Notes under the pieces: model-generated
The model's database searches: none
Told to the model about the DNA's origin: nothing
What the model saw: the letters and a program-made list of their open reading frames with translations, nothing else
Shown here: piece by piece, positions 50,185 through 54,651 of the stretch
Layout: each line of letters begins with the position of its first letter
Position numbering within the stretch: position 1 is the stretch's first letter
Made by a program: the position numbers and the translations under genes
Assembly: GCF_011038795.1 (NCBI RefSeq)
Contig: NZ_JAAKDU010000013.1
Location: 1-54,651 of the forward strand
Length of the DNA stretch: 54,651 nucleotides
Direction: 5' to 3'
From: Streptococcus tangpeifui
Lineage (GTDB): Bacteria > Bacillota > Bacilli > Lactobacillales > Streptococcaceae

Positions 50185-51684
50185 ATGAGTAAGAAGAAGT
50201 TAATATTAGGTTTTCTAGCTTTAAGTTTTTTGATCGTTGGTTGTTCAGGCTTGAAAGGAGATTCAGGTGTGGCTATTGATAAAGTAAATCTTGGTATTAA
50301 AGGATATGAATTTGGTCCGGCTGTCCGTCAGTTGGTTATTGACCTGGATAGTGCTGTCACCAATGTTTCGTCAAAAGACTTAAGCGTCACTACGGCTGGT
50401 GTTAAGCAAAAAGTAGAAACAGTTTTTCTCTCTGATGCTGAGGGCAATCGGACGTCTAAAAAATCCAGCCATCATGTGACGATTCAGCTTCCTGTTTCTT
50501 TTGATACTAAGAAAAGTGCAGCGGTTGCCAGTCCTTTCAGCTTTGATTTGGATGATTTCCATAACCATTGGGTGACGGCTTATACGGTATCTATTAAGGG
50601 ACTTAAAGTCTCAAAGAGTGGGAAGACAACGAGTCTAAACTATAAGGAAAACGTTATTGGCAATCGGATCTTAACTCAGGCAGATAGCTTTAATAAACGT
50701 GATGACTTTACAGGCAATTATAGCAATCCAATCACTCAGGTTAAGGAAAACCTTACCCTGCGTTATGCGGCCTATGAGCCAGATTCCTTAGCTGGCGGTA
50801 AGAAAAATCCTCTGCTTATTTGGCTTCATGGACAAGGTGAAGGCGGCGATGACCTGAATATTACGCTTCTAGGCAATGAAGCCGTTGCCTTGGCACAAAA
50901 GACTATTCAAAATCACTTTACAACTGGGAAGACCAAAGGAGCTTATGTCTTGGCGGTGGAATGCCCGACCTATTGGATGGATGAAGGAGATGGCAGCAAT
51001 GGTTCTGGTTCAGGAAATTCTCGTTATACTGAGGTTTTGATGGCAGCGATTAAAAAATATGTGGCTAGTAACCCAGATATTGATACCGATCGTATTTATT
51101 TGAGTGGGGGCTCTAATGGCGGCTATATGACACTCAACATGGCTATTCATTATCCTGATTACTTTGCAGCCCTTGTTCCTCAATCAGCAGCCTATTCTTA
51201 TTACAATTATGAACGTAATAATGATGGAACCTATAAAATGGTGGCCAGCAAGGACAGTCTGTCAGGCTATGCAGCCGTGAGGACGGATGAGGTTTACTTT
51301 GATACTGAAAAAGTAGCCGCCTTGAAGGATATACCAATATGGTTTATCCACGCAGAAAATGATAAGGTTGTTAATCCAGAACTTTATGCTCTGCCTGTTT
51401 ACAAAGCCTTGGTGGATAGCGGTGCCAAAAATAAATGGTTCTCTTTCTTTAAGTCTGTTGAAGGTTCTGATATGAAAGGAATCCACTATAATGGCCATTG
51501 GTCTTGGACTTATTACTTTAACGATAAGGTCAAAGGTGTTCAGGATGTCCAAAAAATCAGTAGTCATGATGACTTAACGGGTTTCCAAGCTGACAACCAA
51601 TCAGCCGGCGGTACTGCTCAGGCTGAGGTTGATGGTAAAGCTTACGATAATCTCTTTGACTGGCTGAATGATCAGCACCGGTAA
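50185..51684 (+). CDS. Secreted lipoprotein esterase (alpha/beta hydrolase, PHB-depolymerase-like)
   Basis: A 499-residue surface lipoprotein. The signal peptide ends in the lipobox FLIVGCSG with Cys20. An N-terminal Ig-like domain (about 30-180) is followed by an alpha/beta hydrolase. That hydrolase has the oxyanion segment LLIWLHGQGEGGDD, the nucleophile elbow LSGGSNGGYMTLNM, an Asp in FIHAENDKVV and a likely catalytic His in KGIHYNGHWSW. This layout occurs in secreted polyester, feruloyl or acetyl esterases and prolyl-oligopeptidase-like peptidases. The natural substrate is unknown; dietary or host ester-linked polymers are possible. AAAGGGGAAAGGAT precedes the ATG. Confidence 0.82.
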   Translation: MSKKKLILGFLALSFLIVGCSGLKGDSGVAIDKVNLGIKGYEFGPAVRQLVIDLDSAVTNVSSKDLSVTTAGVKQKVETVFLSDAEGNRTSKKSSHHVTIQLPVSFDTKKSAAVASPFSFDLDDFHNHWVTAYTVSIKGLKVSKSGKTTSLNYKENVIGNRILTQADSFNKRDDFTGNYSNPITQVKENLTLRYAAYEPDSLAGGKKNPLLIWLHGQGEGGDDLNITLLGNEAVALAQKTIQNHFTTGKTKGAYVLAVECPTYWMDEGDGSNGSGSGNSRYTEVLMAAIKKYVASNPDIDTDRIYLSGGSNGGYMTLNMAIHYPDYFAALVPQSAAYSYYNYERNNDGTYKMVASKDSLSGYAAVRTDEVYFDTEKVAALKDIPIWFIHAENDKVVNPELYALPVYKALVDSGAKNKWFSFFKSVEGSDMKGIHYNGHWSWTYYFNDKVKGVQDVQKISSHDDLTGFQADNQSAGGTAQAEVDGKAYDNLFDWLNDQHR

Positions 51685-51742
51685 AGTTTTTTTCTGTGTG
51701 ATAGGACATTTGGATTTTTGAGTATCATTTTCAGATGTAAAC

Positions 51743-51768
51743 AAGCCTTAGTACTACTGGGGCTTTTT
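51743..51768 (+). terminator. Esterase terminator
   Basis: AAGCCTTAGTA / TACTGGGGCTT stem (two wobbles), followed by T residues. Confidence 0.7.
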
Positions 51769-51909
51769 ACATACTCATTCGTGGACAGAGATGTTTTTGT
51801 ATATGGCATCATAATTTGAGAGGCCATAGTCCTATTATCGTAAAGGTAGGATAGTAAAGAATGCTACTAAGGATAAATTTTTTTCTCCCCTCAAAAGAGC
51901 TCTAAATTA

Positions 51910-51918
51910 TGCTATAAT
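51910..51918 (+). promoter_or_regulatory. Extended -10 promoter of yqeG-yqeH
   Basis: TGCTATAAT, about 30 bases before the GTG start. Confidence 0.6.
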
Positions 51919-51948
51919 AGGGCGTACTATCATATTTTGGAGAAAGCT

Positions 51949-52476
51949 GTGAGTATTGAAGATTACATACCCACCTTTGCGGTGGAAGCTGTTTATGATT
52001 TGAAGCCTGCAAGCTTGCGTAAGCATGGCATTGCGGCGGTGCTGGTGGATTTGGATAATACCTTGATTGCTTGGAATAATCCTGATGGCACACCAGAGCT
52101 GCGGGAGTGGCTGGATGATATGACAGAGGCTGGTATCCCAGTGGTCGTCGTCTCCAATAATAAATTTGAACGTGTGAAACGTGCGGTTGAACCTTTCCAT
52201 GTGGATTTTGTCAGCCGTGCCATGAAACCCTTCACTCGTGGTATTAACAAGGCGATTGAGCGCTATAGCTTTGATCGCAATGAAGTTGTCATGGTTGGTG
52301 ACCAGCTTATGACGGATATTAGGGCCTGTCACCGAGCAGGTATCCGTTCTATCTTGGTCAAACCGTTGGTGAGGTCGGATGCCTGGAATACCAAGTTTAA
52401 TCGTGCTAGGGAGCGGCGGGTTATGCGCAAGATTACTGAGAAATACGGTGAAATTACTTACAAAAAGGAAATTTAA
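51949..52476 (+). CDS. yqeG: YqeG family HAD-IIIA phosphatase
   Basis: A 175-residue HAD phosphatase with the nucleophile motif VLVDLDNTLIAW, the VVVSNN motif II and MVGDQLMTDI at motif IV. It is conserved next to the ribosome-assembly GTPase gene yqeH across Firmicutes; its own substrate is unknown. I chose GTG 51949 (MSIEDYIPTFAVEAVYDL) rather than TTG 51937: GGAG at 51939-51942 is correctly spaced for it and the protein start then matches relatives as I remember them. The stop overlaps the yqeH ATG (TAATG). Confidence 0.9.
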   Translation: MSIEDYIPTFAVEAVYDLKPASLRKHGIAAVLVDLDNTLIAWNNPDGTPELREWLDDMTEAGIPVVVVSNNKFERVKRAVEPFHVDFVSRAMKPFTRGINKAIERYSFDRNEVVMVGDQLMTDIRACHRAGIRSILVKPLVRSDAWNTKFNRARERRVMRKITEKYGEITYKKEI

Positions 52477-53597
52477 TGGAAGAATTATATTGTATTGGCT
52501 GTGGCGCTAGGATTCAAAGTGAGAATAAGGATGCTGCTGGTTATACGCCCCGCTCCAGTATTGAGAAGGCAGCAGAAGGCGATGGTGAACTATACTGTCA
52601 GCGTTGTTTTCGTCTGCGCCACTACAATGATATCGTTGATGTCCATATTAGCGATGACGAATTTTTGACCTTGCTTCATGAAGTTGGGGATAGTCAGGCT
52701 TTAGTCGTCAATGTTGTAGATATTTTTGATTTTAATGGCTCTGTTATTCCAGGTCTCAGCCGCTTTGTATCTGGGAATGATGTTCTCCTAGTAGGGAACA
52801 AAAAAGATATTCTGCCCAAGTCTGTTAAGGATGGCAAGGTCACCCAGTGGCTGCGTGAACGCGCGCACGAAGAAGGCTTGCGACCAGTAGATGTTGTTTT
52901 GGCCAGTGCTCAAAATCATCATGCCATCAAGACTTTGATTGAGCGGATCGAGGAGCTTCGTGCTGGCCGTGATGTTTATGTGGTCGGAGTGACCAATGTT
53001 GGGAAATCAACGCTGATTAATGCTATCATTAAGGAAATCACTGGAGACAAGGATGTTATCACGACCTCACGTTTTCCAGGGACAACACTCGATAAGATTG
53101 AGATTCCACTGGATGATGGTTCTTATATCTTTGATACACCGGGGATTATTCATCGCCACCAGATGGCCCACTACCTGTCTGCCAAGGACCTCAAGTATGT
53201 CAGTCCTAAAAAGGAGATTAAACCCAAGACTTATCAGCTCAATTCTGAACAGACCCTATTTTTAGGGGGGCTGGCACGCTTTGATTTTATTCAGGGAGAT
53301 AAGCAGGGCTTTACGGCCTACTTTGACAATAATCTCAAGCTCCACCGGACTAAACTTGAGGGAGCTGATGAATTTTACGACAAGCATACGGGCAGTCTTT
53401 TGACACCACCATCTGCTAAGGACAAGGATAATTTTCCTAGACTGGTTCGTCACGAATTTACCATTAAAGATAAGGCTGATTTGGTCTTTTCTGGTCTTGG
53501 TTGGATACGCATTGCTGCCAAGCCTGACAAACCTGTCCTTGTTGCTGGCTGGGCTCCTGAAGGTGTTGGAGTGCTGGTTCGCAAGGCTTTGATTTAA
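52476..53597 (+). CDS. yqeH: Ribosome biogenesis GTPase YqeH
   Basis: A circularly permuted GTPase needed for 30S subunit assembly. The 373-residue protein has an N-terminal zinc finger (Cys6-x-x-Cys9 and Cys41-x-x-Cys44). The G motifs are in permuted order: G4 NKKD first, then G5 ASAQ, then G1 GVTNVGKST and G3 DTPG. A C-terminal domain follows. It overlaps yqeG by one base and is followed after 17 bases by yhbY, another ribosome-assembly gene. Confidence 0.95.
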   Translation: MEELYCIGCGARIQSENKDAAGYTPRSSIEKAAEGDGELYCQRCFRLRHYNDIVDVHISDDEFLTLLHEVGDSQALVVNVVDIFDFNGSVIPGLSRFVSGNDVLLVGNKKDILPKSVKDGKVTQWLRERAHEEGLRPVDVVLASAQNHHAIKTLIERIEELRAGRDVYVVGVTNVGKSTLINAIIKEITGDKDVITTSRFPGTTLDKIEIPLDDGSYIFDTPGIIHRHQMAHYLSAKDLKYVSPKKEIKPKTYQLNSEQTLFLGGLARFDFIQGDKQGFTAYFDNNLKLHRTKLEGADEFYDKHTGSLLTPPSAKDKDNFPRLVRHEFTIKDKADLVFSGLGWIRIAAKPDKPVLVAGWAPEGVGVLVRKALI

Positions 53598-53614
53598 AAA
53601 AGAAGGAAATTATT

Positions 53615-53923
53615 ATGTTAACATCAAAACAACGTGCCTATCTCAATAGTCAGGCTCATGCGATGAAGCCGATCGTTCAAATCGGTAAGAACGGCCTCAA
53701 CGACCAAATCAAGACCAGTGTTCGCAATGCCTTAGATGCGCGTGAGCTCATCAAGGTCAAGCTGTTGCAAAATACTGATGAGACGATTCATGAGGTAGCT
53801 GAAATTTTAGAGGATGAAATTGGAGCCCAGTCGGTTGCCAAAACTGGCCGCATCCTTACTCTTTATAAGCAATCTGCCAAAAAGGAAAATCGAAAACTAT
53901 CTCAGAAAGTCAAGGAAATTTAG
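53615..53923 (+). CDS. yhbY: CRM-domain RNA-binding protein YhbY
   Basis: A 102-residue single CRM-domain protein that associates with pre-50S ribosomes. The family pattern MLTSKQRAYLNSQAHAMKPI, then VQIGKNGLNDQI and the later VAKTGRILTLYK, covers the full domain including the GxxG-type loop. It is the third gene of yqeG-yqeH-yhbY. AGAAGGAAA precedes the ATG. Confidence 0.93.
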   Translation: MLTSKQRAYLNSQAHAMKPIVQIGKNGLNDQIKTSVRNALDARELIKVKLLQNTDETIHEVAEILEDEIGAQSVAKTGRILTLYKQSAKKENRKLSQKVKEI

Positions 53924-53999
53924 CGTTTAGTGTCTTATAGTTTTGTGAAAGTATAAGCCTTGTTAATAGTCTTGAAAAGTAGTCTTATCGCTTTCAACC

Positions 54000-54019
54000 A
54001 GCCGTTTTGTCGGCTTTTT
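54000..54019 (+). terminator. Terminator between yhbY and nadD
   Basis: AGCCG / CGGCT stem with a TTTTGT loop and a T-run. Short, so read-through to nadD is possible. Confidence 0.55.
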
Positions 54020-54034
54020 CTTTTGCCCTATTTA

Positions 54035-54043
54035 TGCTATAAT
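54035..54043 (+). promoter_or_regulatory. Extended -10 promoter of nadD
   Basis: TGCTATAAT, 43 bases before the nadD start. Confidence 0.6.
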
Positions 54044-54085
54044 GAAAGCTAAAAGAGTTGATACGTAAAGCATGAGGAGAAGTCT

Positions 54086-54651
54086 ATGGCACTTGATTTA
54101 GTAACGCCATTTACTAAGGTGGAATTGGAGACAGCTGTTGAGAAAACTGGTCGTAAGCAGGTTGGAATTTTAGGCGGCAATTTTAACCCTGTTCATAATG
54201 CTCATCTGCTTGTCGCTGATCAGGTTCGTCAGCAGCTGTGTCTAGATGAAGTTTTTCTGATGCCGGAATTCATTCCTCCTCACGTTGATAAAAAGGAGAC
54301 CATTGCTGAGCAGCACCGTCTCAATATGCTCATGTTGGCTATCAATGGTATCGAAGGTTTGGATATCGAGACGATTGAGCTGGAGCGTCAAGGCATTAGC
54401 TACACCTATGATACGATGAAGTATCTGACGGAGAAGAATCCCGATACGGATTATTACTTTATCATCGGGGCGGATATGGTGGAATATCTTCCTAAATGGC
54501 ACCGCATTGACGATCTGGTTGAGCTGGTGCAGTTTGTTGGGGTGCAGCGTCCCAAGTATAAAGTCGGGACGTCTTATCCGGTTATCTGGGTTGATGTGCC
54601 CCTAATGGATATTTCCTCAACTAATGTTCGGGAGTTGATTAAGACTGGCCA
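54086..54651 (+). CDS. nadD: Nicotinate-nucleotide adenylyltransferase, 3' end outside window
   Basis: Adenylates nicotinate mononucleotide to deamido-NAD, downstream of the nicotinamidase at 35395 in NAD salvage. The 188 residues present include the nucleotidyltransferase motif GILGGNFNPVHNAHL (about 27-41, with the HxGH-like His pair), EFIPPHVDKK, IIGADMVEYLPKWH and DISSTNVRELI near the cut. A 25-residue N-terminal extension before the motif is typical of streptococcal NadD. GAGGAG precedes ATG 54086. The C-terminus is beyond the window. Confidence 0.94.
   Translation, partial: MALDLVTPFTKVELETAVEKTGRKQVGILGGNFNPVHNAHLLVADQVRQQLCLDEVFLMPEFIPPHVDKKETIAEQHRLNMLMLAINGIEGLDIETIELERQGISYTYDTMKYLTEKNPDTDYYFIIGADMVEYLPKWHRIDDLVELVQFVGVQRPKYKVGTSYPVIWVDVPLMDISSTNVRELIKTG

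Noticed and set aside
1..54651. tRNA, rRNA, complete insertion sequences, prophage or conjugative elements
   Set aside because: I looked through the intergenic gaps and gene products and saw no tRNA-like, rRNA-like, transposase, integrase or phage structural sequences.

Overview
This window comes from a Streptococcus chromosome, most likely a mutans-group species. The evidence is the gene order uvrA - Xaa-Pro peptidase - dCMP deaminase - efp - yqhY - nusB - scrR/scrB/scrA/scrK - manA - secA - two DAHP synthases - acpS - alr - recG, then codY - pncA and gatCAB, together with YSIRK/LPXTG surface-protein signals and TG-extended -10 promoters. The species is inferred from remembered synteny, not from a search.

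Layout. 1-5.5 kb: end of uvrA, an unknown membrane protein with a decayed neighbour, then the pepP-comEB-efp and yqhY-nusB housekeeping block. 5.5-13 kb: the sucrose regulon. ScrA imports sucrose as sucrose-6-phosphate, ScrB cleaves it, ScrK phosphorylates the released fructose, ManA interconverts mannose-6-P and fructose-6-P, and ScrR represses. The scrB-scrA gap is unusually long (about 950 bp) and filled with repeats. 13.5-18.6 kb: a single 1692-codon surface-adhesin gene. 19-28.4 kb: secA, a tandem DAHP synthase pair behind a structured leader, acpS, alr and recG. 28.4-41.6 kb: a MerR/carboxymuconolactone-decarboxylase pair, asparaginase, a HAD fusion, UspA, an aminotransferase, CodY with a CodY box in its own promoter, nicotinamidase, a TetR-controlled ABC exporter and a TraX-like membrane protein. 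41.7-46.2 kb: gatCAB and a MetE-like protein. 46.5-51.7 kb: an accessory stretch with unknown membrane proteins, a dead dehydrogenase, repeats and a lipoprotein esterase with a long leader. 51.9-54.6 kb: yqeG-yqeH-yhbY-nadD.

The most striking object is the 13.5-18.6 kb adhesin. It joins a Gram-positive export signal and sortase anchor to head, neck and stalk motifs typical of Gram-negative trimeric autotransporters (YadA/Hia type). These are followed by a shaft in which short collagen-like Gly-X-Y segments alternate with nine modules, each carrying a canonical 12-residue EF-hand-type calcium loop. A Cys-Gly-Cys pair ends the shaft. Both the head/neck and the collagen parts are normally trimeric, so the gene is predicted to encode a sortase-anchored, calcium-responsive trimeric fibre.

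Other structure that gene calls do not explain: a 118-bp cloverleaf-like intergenic repeat in two 95%-identical copies, a mosaic family of intergenic repeats, a multibranched 220-bp element after secA, an apparently leaderless recG, a possible aromatic-residue leader peptide before the DAHP synthases, and a 200-nt leader before the lipoprotein esterase. I saw no tRNA, rRNA, CRISPR array or complete insertion sequence.
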